Assembly: GCF_001638985.1 (NCBI RefSeq)
Contig: NW_017265155.1
Location: 620,001-684,000, forward strand
Origin: Phycomyces blakesleeanus NRRL 1555(-)
Lineage: Eukaryota > Mucoromycota > Mucoromycetes > Mucorales > Phycomycetaceae
Direction of reading: 5' to 3'
Length of the DNA stretch: 64,000 nt
Numbering within the stretch: position 1 is the stretch's first letter; each line of letters begins with the position of its first letter. Shown here in pieces: positions 48,767 to 60,400 of the stretch. The position numbers and the translations under genes were made by a program. Below the pieces are notes generated by a model that did not search any database, was not told the origin of the DNA, and saw only the letters and a program-made list of their open reading frames with translations.

Positions 48767-50344
48767 TATCTTATTTCGTTTGTTTGTTGCTGTCTCCTAT
48801 TATATTTCCTACTTTTAACAATAAAAAAAAAACACAAATACGTACATACATATATACATATATACAAAACAATTTTAGGCATGAAATATATATGTATATA
48901 TATATATATATATATATTGGTGAGTGTGTTAAGTATTGGCACAAATATGACATTTTATGCGATCAAATGAGAGCTTGGAAGAAAACATAATTTCTTAAAT
49001 ATTAGAAATGGAAATGAAAATACATGTACATTGAGTTTTGCTTATTATAACGGATTATAGACACTCATATACCTTCTATCTTCTTCTATATCTTTAAAAA
49101 GAAAGGGAAATATTATGTATATGATTTACATTTGACCCTTCTATATCTTTAAAACAAGTTCATGAATTACTCTTGCACAGGCAACTCAGGATATAATTAT
49201 GTGTCCAATTGAGATGAGCAATAGAGACAAGTAAACATTTAACTTTGAAGGGAATATCTGAATCTCACACATATTGTCGTTAATGGTAATTTTGTACCAG
49301 ATCGAAAAAAAAAACAGTAAAGTAGCTAAAGTTAGGGATCAAATGGCACATCATATAGCAATTGAATTTACACAAGAAAATTTTTGGCTATCAAGAGAAT
49401 TATAGAAATTTGAAAGTCTCATAAATCTAGATAAACGGGTAGTGCAAATAGGCAATGCATACTTAAATTGATAACATTATGAAAAGCATATAGGATTCTT
49501 TAGGAAGAAGTATTATCGTAAATGCTAGAATATGAGTACGCAAAGTCTGAAATAAAGTAAAAGAAACTAAACATCACAATTACAATTATTGCTATTTTAT
49601 TTGAACAAATGTTTTCAATTTTTACGTGGGTTACGTTTGTTTTTGTTTTTGTTTTAGTATCAAATCTTTATAAGCATAAGATATTTAAATAAACTTAGAC
49701 AAGCATTTTTCTTTCTTAGAATAATATAGTTATTGCTTCTTAAATTGTCCCAATGGAGACAACCGGTCTACTTCGTATATATATATAATTCCGGGAAAAA
49801 GCTTTTTTGATATTCTCCCTATGATATATTCTTATTAACTCGTCCATACAAGCCGGTTCTTGCTTGTACGTTTCTACATTAAACTAAATGCAGCATATAT
49901 TTCTTCAAACTTTCATCTAATATATCTGGTGAATATTGTGGGTTCTGTGTCGAAAACTGGAAAATTTGAGAGGGGGTTACTTGTTAGCTGCGTGGTAGTG
50001 ACACAAATTGGCTATATATTTGTAGCAATGGAGGAAGGTGTATACTTTCAGGGACTGTAAATGCAAAAGTATTATGTTAACTTGGTATGGACAGATCAAA
50101 AAGGTCAAAAAAGCGGCCAAAAAACACTCAAAATTAGCTTATCCAATCAAATTAATTTTTATTTGTTTTCACCGTATTGTTCTTTTTTAAAAGAAAAACA
50201 GTTAAATGTAGTTCAGATACAAATAAAATGAACAGAAGTTCTCATGATGCCGTTCATTTCACCAATTATAATATTATTTTCAATGTAATTGGTAGTGGAT
50301 GAAAAGTAGGCAATCAGAGTTCTTTTAACTTTTTGATTCTTGCT
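48767..50344. other. AT-rich gene-poor stretch
   Basis: 3' flank of GCN20 with a long (TA)n (48886-48918). Beyond this I see no family-like coding sequence. Confidence 0.5.
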
Positions 50345-50418
50345 TTAAAAGGCCAATTTTTTCTTTAACTCTAATCCAATAATACTGCTTAAAAGTTTTG
50401 ATCGTTTTGATCTGTCCA
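50088..50418. repeat. 23-bp inverted repeat (21/23) flanking 285 bp
   Basis: 50088-50110 (TGGACAGATCAAAAAGGTCA...) and 50396-50418 are inverted copies with two mismatches. Both translate to DRSKRSK, on opposite strands, so this may be an inverted duplication of a coding fragment rather than transposon ends. Confidence 0.55.
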
Positions 50419-51490
50419 CATCAGATGTCCAAAGGTGTAGAAAAAACTGAGGGTCTACTAGAGTTATATAGGCTTCTTTTTTTCTCCATTTATGACAGGT
50501 ATAACTTTCAATTAAATCTCCAGGATTAATTGAACAGATATTGTCCCAATAAATAAGTTCATGTCTATCGAGAAGTGGGACAATTATAATTGAAACATAA
50601 AAAAGCACAACCCTAAAACCACCTTTGAAGGATTAAGGAAAACAATTTTCAAAAAGCCACCTTAGAGTCGCGCTTTTTTTTTAATGATAGCGATATGCAT
50701 TTGTTAAACCAATTATAAGGCATGTATGGAGGCATTAATTTTTTTAGGTCTCCTATTTAAGAGGCAATGCGATTTTCATAAGGTGAAATGATTAATGGTC
50801 AACCACAAACCTTACTTGCAGACGTACAAGTACTTCTCTAATAGGTCAAAGGCTATATATGATTCTATTCCTGCCATATAAAAAAAGAGTTGCTGGCCCG
50901 AAATTCGAAAAAATCCGTCATTTTTCTAACGATAGACACCATTTTGCCCTGAAGGATTAAAGAAAGACACCGAGTTCCGGACATGTAGCCGCAATTGATT
51001 AGTCCGGCTAGATAGAAATGTCGTTCCCGTAAGATTACTGAAAAGTCTAACCCCCAATCCAAAAAATGTATAACCATGAAATACTAATTATGAGTGACGT
51101 TACATATGCTCAGGCTGTTCTGACAGGCTGTCCGTAAGGTTCCCCTTTTATTAACGTCGTGGTTAATAAATCTATGCTGATATCATCAGTCCATTATTGG
51201 TTGTTTTTGTGCTATTTTTTTAATACATTCTCTTCCCTCAGAAACAAACTCCCTTTAAGCCAAAGGGTTCTATATGCAGCGTCACTAGGGTTATAATCTT
51301 CTGCTGGAAACGCATGACATGTAGTAGAAGCAACATGTTCGTTTTAAACTTATCAAAGGTAAAGAAATATACATCTTTTATCGCCTTGTCTAACTCGCTT
51401 TTGAATTTAAAATGTATTCTTGCTGGTACCTCTTGATCAGAAATGAATTACTTTGGTTCTACAACAGCATAGGTTCATGTATATGATACA
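50345..51490 (-). pseudogene. Decayed coding region of unknown family
   Basis: Several minus-strand stretches read like protein but are broken by stops and frame changes. In order: 51490-51240 (VEPK, an in-frame TAA, then DQEVPARIHFKF, SELDKAIKDVYFFTFDKF and HVMRFQQKIITLVTLHIEPF); 51200-51110 (DISIDLLTTTLIKGEPYGQ); 51077-50865 (HFLDWGLDFSVILRERHFYL, INCGYMSGTRC); 50608-50345 (ELIYWDNICSINPGDLIESY, HKWRKKEAYITLVDPQFFLH, SDVDRSKRSKLLSS). Some breaks could be introns, but in-frame stops within coding-like blocks suggest decay. I do not recognise the family; an old transposon or a lost lineage gene are both possible. Confidence 0.4.
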
Positions 51491-52111
51491 TATTCTTTGA
51501 TTTCATTCAATCAAGAAAATTTGAATAAAAATGAGTAAACATGGTTGCAAATTTTATACATGTAATGTAATCCATAATATGGTCCTTATTCGAAGGAAAG
51601 GTTGCTGTTGCTATGTAGATTGTTAATGACAAAGAGACATTCACGAGGGCTTAATGGTATCTCCTGTGACATAACTTTTCAACGCAAGATCCTTCAAAGA
51701 TAACATCGACTTGTATGAAAAGTAATGCTGGCCATTGCAAAGTGTTGTCAATGAAAGAGAATTCTATACTAACTCTCCTTCAAGCAGCGTTATAAGCTAA
51801 AATAAGAGATTTCCTAGACAGTGCGTAATACCAATACGTATGATGAAATATGGTTTCCATCTTCAACCCGTTTATTTTATTGTATTAATTTTTCCGTATT
51901 CGACTCATATAAGTTTATGCGGTATAATATCAATAGATAATGCTAAGCACCACAGACTGTCCATTGCGCACAGGATCTTGCAATATGAGCCAGTAACGGG
52001 GATTATTTGTAGCCTAGTTTAATGTTTGCTTTACACATCAAAGCTGTGCCCCCTTTCCCCCATCCTACTACTTTTCTTTACGCAATATATAATTATATTT
52101 TAACGTACAAG
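51491..52111. other. No gene seen
   Basis: AT-rich region between decayed fragments. A 60-codon plus-strand frame at 51840-52022 has no family features. Confidence 0.5.
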
Positions 52112-52345
52112 ATGAAACTTTTGATTTTTGGATCTAATGCCCCCTGGCCAAGGAACTATAAGGAGAGCTTTGTTGGGGAACATCAAGTTGTTGCATACGC
52201 TAGATTACCAAATGAAATCAATTGAGGGATTGCAATTGTTACAGGTGAATTGACAGGTAAACAAGCTATCTTGAAAGCGTTGAATGGGGTCAATGCTTTA
52301 GGCTCAACTAAAAATCATCTACCGGATTTGCGTATATATCACTAA
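52112..52345 (+). pseudogene. NAD(P)-binding (NmrA/atypical SDR-like) gene remnant
   Basis: The frame from ATG 52112 reads MKLLIFGSN, then EHQVVAYARLPNEIN, a TGA at 52223-52225, and continues in the same frame IAIVTGELTGKQAILKALNG. This is the N-terminal Rossmann unit of small NAD(P)-binding proteins (usual pattern KLLIFGATGxTG, HxVTAYARxPxKI, VVxGDLTDxxAIxKAL). The glycine-rich loop is lost (GSNAPWP instead of GxxGxxG), a nonsense codon interrupts it, and similarity ends where the mariner fragment begins. It cannot encode a working enzyme. Confidence 0.65.
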
Positions 52346-52737
52346 TGGTTACAGTATCAGTGTCAAATGCATGGAACAGAAATGAGCGGAACAACTGCAT
52401 CAACAATTCTGGATTGAGAGTTATCATCATAAAGCTTGAGTAGATGAACATTATGTCTTTCATCAAGCTGCGCCTTTGGCCTATTGACTTTGTTGGTTTG
52501 TTTTTCCAAGATGTTCCAATCTTTGTTTTCTTTGAGTCTCTTGGCCCATCTATGTACTGTTCGTTCAGCAATTCTTCCAGCTAATCTACCAGATTTACCA
52601 ACATTGAATAGTTTTACCCTATTGGAATAGACAAAAAGAAGTTTTTGTTCGCTGGAGTAGCCATTGTAATGCTTTTTCTGCGTTTTTACTACTTTTGCAA
52701 CTTCCTCCATTTCAGCATCTAAACCTTCATCAACCAA
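52320..52737 (-). pseudogene. Mariner/Tc1-like transposase fragment (N-terminal HTH part)
   Basis: Reads KQKKHYNGY-like N-terminus (AKVVKTQKKHYNGYSSEQ), then LFVYSNRVKLFNVGKSGRLA, RTVHRWAKRLKENKDWNILE and VNRPKAQLDERHNVHLLKLY. This is a homeodomain-like DNA-binding region as found at the N-terminus of Tc1/mariner transposases in Mucoromycota genomes. It stops at 52363 after VVPLISVPCI; no DDE/D core follows, so it is a truncated copy. The opening overlaps or abuts the NAD(P)-binding remnant on the other strand. Confidence 0.65.
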
Positions 52738-52910
52738 GTTTTGCTCTGGGCTCTGCTTTTTACAATATAGTCTTAGGTAGGATTAGCGTTTCTAGGTGAT
52801 GTGGGTTAACTTCTTCTTCCCATTCCATTGCATCACGCTTTTCCTCGTTAACAATTCTCTCCTACTCATCTTCATAATGCCTATTCATTGACTTTCTTGA
52901 AAGAGAAACG

Positions 52911-53011
52911 CCGCCCATTGGGTTATAAATAACCGCCCTTTGAATTTTTAAAATCCGGCTTTCGAAATCTTTTTAGTCCCGCCCTTTCATAAAAAAAACC
53001 GCCCTTTGGCG
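52911..53011. repeat. Clustered CCGCCCTTT motif
   Basis: Four related units (CGCCGCCCATTGGG at 52911, AACCGCCCTTTG at 52932, TCCCGCCCTTTCA at 52978, AACCGCCCTTTGG at 52999) in 100 bp upstream of the mariner fragment. They could be transposase-binding subterminal repeats of the decayed element. Confidence 0.6.
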
Positions 53012-53606
53012 TTGCGTTATCTGTACATAATTTTTTTATCAAAATTACCAATATACATAGAGAAAAAAGAAATGCCCGCCTAGAACAATTGAACCGACCC
53101 AAAATCTTCTTTACTTTCATTCTTACAATTTGTATTTGATTTTGGAATTTTTTTTGTTTTGACTTAATTGCAATGCCTTTACAATGATGAATTGGCTTTC
53201 AAGATTCAATATTTCTTTTCTATTGATTCTGCATTTCGTGCATAAAATTTAGCATTAATGACGGAATAAAATGGATTGGTACAAAAAGGGCACTCGATCC
53301 CGGTACATTTGAGGTTCCGGTCCGAGCCTTTATTGGATGGCTTTCTTTTCTTTTTTTTGCGTGGGGGGGTACCCAGTAAAATTTTTCATCTAAACTCAGC
53401 TCATAGGTAATAAACAGTCGATCCATCCCCAAGCTTAACTTCTTGACTTTGTTTCACCCCATTTTACCTTTCTTAATTTTCTAACAAAGGTATGTTGAAA
53501 ATGCCTTGCAGATATGCTTTACATATAAAATGTCTATATTCTATGTACTTACTTGAATATTCTCGATATTTTTGCCTTGGATTCTACTCACTATATAAAT
53601 AAAAGA
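53012..53606. other. Porin upstream region
   Basis: The last part must hold the porin promoter. GC-richer DNA at 53270-53400 (with a GGGGGG run) encodes nothing I recognise; a minus-strand 70-codon frame there lacks family features. Confidence 0.5.
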
Positions 53607-54783
53607 ATGTCTGTCCCTGGTAAGTAATACAAAAATACAGCAAGCTGTTTACCTTTATTAAATCCTAGACAAAATAATAACGCGTATTTTGTATCTAAAA
53701 AATAGTTGCTTTCAACGATATCGGCAAGTCTGCCAAGGATCTCTTGTCCAAGGACTACCCCATCGGTGGTGTCAAGCTCGAGGTCAAGACCACCGCCCCC
53801 AACGGTGTCGTAAGTATAACCACACACATATGTGAAGGAAAAAAAGAAGAAGAAGAAAAATATAGAGGAAAAGAAAAGGAAGAAACAAAAAGATCTGATA
53901 AAATGACCTTTGTGTGAATATGGATACAATAGACCTTCAAGGTTAACGGTCAGAGAGATAACAAGACCGGTATCATCGTCGGTGATCTCGAGACCAAGTA
54001 CGCTGACAAGGCCAACGGTCTTGCTTTCACTGAGGCCTGGACCACCTCCAACCACCTCAACGGCAAGATCGAGCTCGAGAACAACCTTGCTAGTAAGTAA
54101 TAGAAAACAATAATACACAACCTAGCTAGCTAGCTAGATAGTTGGTTTATTTTCTGTTCTGCTCTCTTACATTTTTTTTACTGCGTGTTTGTTTGTTTGT
54201 TGTCTCAGAGGGTCTCAAGCTTGAGCTCTTGACCTCCCTCCTCCCCTCCGTCAACGAGAAGGCCGCCAAGATCAACGCCACCTACAAGCAGCCCAACGTC
54301 CACACCGTTGCCACCCTCGATGTCTTCAAGACCCACTTCAGCGTCAACTCCGTTGTTGGCCGTGATGGTTTCCTTGTTGGTGGTGAGGTCGCCTACAGTG
54401 TTTTGGATGGCAAGATCAGCCGCTACAACGCTGCTGTCGGCTACACCGCCAAGGACTATGGTGTCGCTGTCCATGCCACCAACAACCTGTCTAACTTTGC
54501 TGCTTCCTACTACCACCGCGTAAACAGCGATCTCGAGGCCTCCGGTAAGGCTTCCTGGGCCACCAACTCCACCAACGCCGTTGCCCTTGAGGTCGGTGCC
54601 AAGCTCAAGTTGGACAGCTCTGCCTTTGTCAAGGGTAAGATCGCCAACTCTGGTGTTCTTGGTGTCTCCTACACCCAGGCTCTCCGCCCCGGTGTCAAGG
54701 TCAACCTCGGTGCCTCCATCGACACCTCCCGTCTCAACGAGAACGCCCACAAGCTCGGTCTTGCTTTCACCTTCGAGAACTAA
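53607..54783 (+). CDS. POR1: Mitochondrial porin (VDAC)
   Basis: Voltage-dependent anion channel of the mitochondrial outer membrane, a 19-strand beta barrel passing metabolites and ATP. Four exons (53607-53619, 53706-53809, 53933-54092, 54209-54783) give 283 aa, the standard length. Exon 1 encodes only MSVP plus one base. The N-terminal helix region reads AFNDIGKSAKDLLSKDYPIG, followed by alternating beta strands and the eukaryotic porin signature near the C-terminus (YTQALRPGVKVNLGASIDT, then HKLGLAFTFEN). Codon use is strongly C-biased and GC-rich, unlike the neighbours, as expected for an abundant protein. Confidence 0.96.
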
Positions 54784-55799
54784 GTCTTGTAAACAAAATG
54801 AATCTATTCTTATTTTACACTTAATATCTTATTTCTTTCTATATATGTTGTATCAATAAAAACTATATAAATATATATATATAACCATCTATACTCTATC
54901 TGTTTGTGTGTATGTATGTAAAGGGAAGATGTTTGGCTTTAAATGCTCGACGATAAAGAATGGGAGAGGGAGGAAGGATAAGCGAACATAAGCTAACCTA
55001 ACCTAAGCTAACCTAAGCTTTGTGAGCCAAATCCAAGCTTGTATTCTCCGCTATTTCATGTTTCTGTTTTGTAGTACTTGGCATAAATTCATGTAGGACA
55101 AGTTCGTGAGTACAAAAATAAGAATAAGAATAAGAATAAGAAGTATGAAATATTTTGGGTGAATAACCAAGTTTCTTTGTGAGTTGTTACATTAACACTT
55201 TTAATTTATATTCGAAAATGAATAAGCAAACAAATAAGCAAATAGCTGGTAATCAACTGTAGTTTCAATACTAATGATGATAATAGACTACAAATATTCA
55301 ACCTTTTTTTTTAAGTAAAAAAGAAAGCCTGTAGTATAAAATAACCTACCTTTATTTCTTATCAATCAACCAACACAACTTTTATCAACCCCTTGTTTTA
55401 CCATTATAACACCAAATACATGTGTATTTTATTTCGAATACCTGTTCTTTATCAACATAAAAGGCGGTACAAAATACCAAATCCACCCTACGATGACGTT
55501 TCCTCATGGTTCAACCGAAAGAAGGATACACACACATATATATATATATATACACATATATACATATATAACAGAAAAATCAGCTGGCAATTTGACCAAC
55601 CTTTTCCTTTTTCCCTTTTCTTCTTCTTCTTCCTCCTCTTCTTTATCTTTGCATTTCTTTGCAATATTTCTACCATTTAATCGTTGGCCTTATCTCTCTT
55701 GTCATATATATATAAAACATTTGGCTGAATTAAAAAAAAAAAAAGAAAAATACACACACACATACACACATACAATCACCTATTCCATTCTACATTCCA
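54784..55799. other. Intergenic, Rab5 promoter
   Basis: About 1 kb. Contains AACCTAACCTAAGC repeats (54990-55020), an AATAAG run (55120-55142) and TA/CA runs. No gene seen. Confidence 0.6.
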
Positions 55800-57195
55800 A
55801 TGTCCAGACAACAATCCAACCCACAATCTACCCAGGGCAAAACTTATCAATTCAAACTCGTCCTTTTAGGTATTCAAGATAAACCAGTCGAATAAAGCCG
55901 AAGTATATATATATATATTCGATTTCTTTTGCTCACCAACTGTACTTATTATTTTGTAGGCGAATCTGCAGTAGGAAAATCCAGGTAATATATATATAAA
56001 AGAAATTAAATCTTAGAAAACAAAAAAAAATTGTATATCAAGAAAAGAAAATATGCTATATCTATATAGATATAATTCATAATAACCTGATTTCCATTAT
56101 TGGATTTATCTTTATTTTATTTCTTGTTTAGTTTGGTTATGAGATTTGTAAAGGGACTTTTTGATGAATACAAAGAAAGCACCATTGGAGGTAAAGGATA
56201 CAAACGAACAACAACAACAACAACGACAACAACGACAGAAATCTCTAAGCAAAAGGAGTCAATGTGTATTTTTGCCCTTGTTTGTTTTTAGCCGCATTTC
56301 TTTCAAAAGAGGTTTCTTTAGAAGACAATGTAACAGTAAAGTTCGAGATCTGGTAAGCGCATGAAACCTCAGAAGATATTATATACATAATATATACATA
56401 TAAAAACAAGATTAAAACTTATAGTAATTATCAGGGATACCGCTGGCCAGGAGAGATATAAGGTAAGCGCAGCAGTAGTGAACCTTGTAAGCAATCAAAC
56501 ACTTAAAAAGAACATATATATATATATATATATATAGAGTCTGGCTCCCATGTATTATCGTAACGCAAACTGTGCAGTGATTGTCTATGATGTTACCCAA
56601 GCAGTAAGTATATAAACCTATCAATAAACCTCTCGATCTCTTACTTACTTACCTAAAATACACTAGTCTTCTCTTGAAAAAGCAAAATCCTGGGTAAACG
56701 AACTCCAACGTCAGGCTGATCCCAATATTGTAATTGCTCTGGCAGGAAACAAAATCGATTTAGAGTCAAGACGAGTGATTGAAAAACAGGCAATTTCCCC
56801 TAATTATATACATATAGAAGACGTGATTTTAATATAAAATGATTTATTTTATCAGACTGCCCAAGAGTACGCTAATGAAATGGGGTTACTGTTCTACGAG
56901 ACTTCTGCAAAGAGTGGAGAAAATGTCGATGCCTTGTTTGATTCGATAGGTAAATAGTACATATTAACTTGGCTAATAAATATATAAAATTAACTTTATT
57001 TGTCTGATTATATAGCGAGACGATTGCCCTTGGATCAAATAGCAGATACTTCAAGAGGTAGAAGAACATTGAACAATCGAGGCGTCGACCTTGACCAAGC
57101 TTCCTCAAATGGTTGTGCATGTAAGTCAAGGTATAAGCTGGTATCTAATATGATAATAACTCAACCTTTTCTTCTTCTCTTTGTCACTAGGTTAA
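55800..57195 (+). CDS. RAB5: Rab5-family GTPase (Ypt5/Vps21)
   Basis: Small GTPase controlling early-endosome fusion and transport. Nine exons, from 55800-55869 to a last exon at 57191-57195, with all G motifs: P-loop GESAVGKSS, switch I STIGAAF, switch [20 protein letters not shown] (the SLAPMYYR block is typical of Rab5), NKID as GNKIDLE, and ETSAKSG. The C-terminus [14 protein letters not shown] carries a double-cysteine prenylation site. The final intron (57121-57190) splits the last Cys codon, so the last exon holds two bases plus the TAA. Without removing it the protein would lose the prenylation end. Length about 210 aa, as expected. Confidence 0.94.
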
Positions 57196-57467
57196 ACGGT
57201 TTGCTTATCTCATTTGCTTTACACTCTCGTACTTTGTATCTTTTTATTTTTATTTTTGGTGTCATTGAAACTTAATTTTTTGTTTACTCTTATCTTTCAA
57301 TGATATGCAATTAAATAAAGTAAGAGGCGACTTTATACATTAAATATAAAGATAGAGAGAAACAAAGATTGAAAAAAGAAGAAGACATATCGACGGATCT
57401 TCTTATAGCATTATAGTAAAAGGAAGGTTGTTCTTTGTTTTTCACGCTTATCTTTTTCTTTGCCTTA

Positions 57468-60400
57468 TTAGCGGCGTCTAGGTTTGGTTGTTGCTGTGGT
57501 TGCTGTAGTAGTAGTGGCGGTGGTGACTGTAGGTGTGGTGGTTGTAGTAGCTGGCTTACTTGCTGCCTTTTTCTTGTTCTTCTGTTAATAAAAAACATTT
57601 GTTAGTTTCAATAAAAGCCCAAGCCAAAGTTTCGATCCTTGAGGCTTACTTTTTTTTCTTCACGAGCTTGTTCGTCACGTTCGGCAAATTCCTTTTGGAT
57701 AAGACCGATAAGAGTGTTGCAACGTCTTTGGATTTCTTGCGATGTTCTTGACTTTAAGAACCAATCGAAACGGAACTGAGGGGCCTGTCTAATTTCTGCC
57801 CTGATGTAATCATAAACATTCTCGGTACCATAGCCATATTTATCCAACATGACAATCAAGAACCTGTCTTCATTCTCATTGTAGCTCTTTCCTCGAGTCG
57901 TCTGGGTGTAGTTGAAGGTCATTTGTTGTAAAGGTTGACGATAAAGAGCAACCTTTTCTGAAATTTGGTTCTGAATTTCCAGTTGCTTCTCCATTTCGCT
58001 TTCACCCTTCTCGATCTTGGAAATATGGCGCTCATAGTCTTTATCGAAACAGAAACAGATGAAGTAATAATAATAATGATCATAAAAGTAGGATTTAGTT
58101 ATTTTTGTTAAAACAAGTATTAAAGCAATTATATATATATAAAAATTCTTACCTGCAATTTCTTTGTATCTTGACCAGAATACCTTGGAATATTTTTTTA
58201 CTTCGTCCAAAGTCTTTCCCTCAACTTCATTTGCAATGGCTTCAATATTCTTTCTGTATTATATTCAGATAAATTTATATTTACAGCAATATTGTTAGAC
58301 GGTTAACTAAATATATTCAAAGTAAAGCAAAATAAATAAGTAAACCTTACCTTCCATACTTTGCAGAAGCATTGACAAAATTGTAGAAATCCTTCTTTGT
58401 CCATTGAGAAAATCCCTACATAATAATATCATATATTAGAAGAAGAAAAACATGACTTCATATTATGATAATAATCTCCATATTATTTACCTTGGCATGA
58501 AGTTTCTTACACTCTTCCTCTTCCTTTGCTGTCAATGGCTGGGCTAAATACCACAAAATAGAGTTAGCGCTTTGGTCTTATACACTAAACTACAGCGTGC
58601 AGAAGGTCAGCACAACTTACCTTGATCTATCAACTTTTGCTCCTCTTCACGTTCTTTTTCTAATGCCTTGGTTTCCTTTGGACTCAATCCTTCACTCACT
58701 GGAGGTACTTTGTATCCTACAGATTTCTTTTTAAAATATTCTATTTAGCACATATAAACAGGGTATATTTAAACACAACAACTAGATATGAACATACTTT
58801 AAGGTACAAGGTATCCTTTTCATTAAGTTCTGATAGACGAGGTGGAAAGAACTGGTAATCCTCCCTAAATTATAATATTATAATATTATTCGTTTTTTTT
58901 TTAAAAAAAAAATAGTAATTAGAAAAGTGTTATTTCATTCATTTCCTTTATTAGCTTACTCACACTGCAAAACGTTTTGATCGTGGTGCTCTTGTAGATT
59001 GAGATTTCGCAGAGGTACGGAGAGCTTCCTTGTAATAGTCATCAACCGCATAATTGGCCTTACGTTCTCTTTTTGAAGGTCCTAACCATGAAAGTCCAAT
59101 GTTGTCTGCTTTGCGTTTGCTACTCCAATCTTCACCATTCCATTTGTAAGCACTTTCGGAAGAAAAGTTTTTTAGGTCATCAATGTTGAGATTTGAATAC
59201 TTTTTGGTCAATTCGGCTGTCTTTTCTTCTCCTCGACGCAGAATATCTTCAATATCGTCATCTTCTTGAGTATTGTTCGTATCATCCTTAAAAATGCTTT
59301 CGGCTCCATGTTGGATCATCGTCAACAGTTCTTCTTTTGAAGCCGCCTTTTGATGGTGCTGCATGCGCCCTTGCTGGATGACAAGTTGGTCCAATCTCAA
59401 TTTCTGTGCTGCTCTTTCTAAAACCTTTTCCTCGATTGCATTTTCTGTCACTAGACGGAAAACATAAACCTGTTTGGTTTGGCCGATACGATGAGCGCGA
59501 TCCATAGCCTGCAGATCAACTTGTGGGTTCCAATCACTGTCATACATAATAACGATGTCGGCACTGGTGAGATTGATACCCAAGCCGCCAGCACGAGTTG
59601 TCAACAAGAAGATGAATTTCTCGCTGTCAGGCTTGTTGTATTCATCAATTGCATCTATTCGATCTTCGTGGCTAGTCTGGCCATCGATTCGGCAATATTT
59701 GTAATTGCGCCACCAGCAATAATCCTCAAGGATATCCAGCACACGGCTCATTTGACTGAAGATAAGAACACGAGATCCCTGTGCCTTCATACGGGTCAAA
59801 AGTCTGTCTAATACTACCATTTTTCCAGCATTATCAACCAAATGTTTATCAGTAGTAAATGGAGGCCCTGGTTCCTACAATCATTTGAAAGTTAGATTAA
59901 TACGCGCGTACACAAAAAAGAAATTTCGACTCAATAAGAAGAAGAAAGTATGACTTACAGCACCATCAAAGAGGTAGGGGTGATTACAGCACTTTCTTAG
60001 CTGCATAACAATATTCTGAAGTCTCGTTCTTCCTTCACGTTTACCCCCACCCAAAACACCTATAAAATAATGTTATTTCTCTCTCTCTTCAATACTAACA
60101 GGAATTAATTGTGTGTATAGACTTATACTTGCCATTAATAGCATCGATATCTTTTTCAAGAATCTTCTGGTACCATTTGCGCTGCATAGGGCTCATTTTT
60201 ACATAGATATTAATTTCTTTTTTTGGAAGTAAGGATTTCTCCACATCGGACTTGATGCGTCTGAGCAAGAAAGGTCTCAGCACTTTATGAAGTTGTTCGA
60301 CAACCTTTTTTTGATCAGTACCCTGATTCTCAAACCATTGATCAAATGCATCTGAAGAACTGAATACGTCTGGTAAAAGGAAATTCAACAGAGCCTAAAT

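Noticed and set aside
53270..53345. tRNA-like TCGA arm followed by a T run on the minus strand
   Set aside because: No TTCRA loop, no cloverleaf, and no A box found.
54205..54750. 181-codon minus-strand frame over the porin gene
   Set aside because: Antisense shadow of strongly biased porin codons.
54990..55020. AACCTAACCTAAGC repeats resembling telomere repeats
   Set aside because: Too short and degenerate (lacks the CCCTAA unit); treated as a simple repeat.
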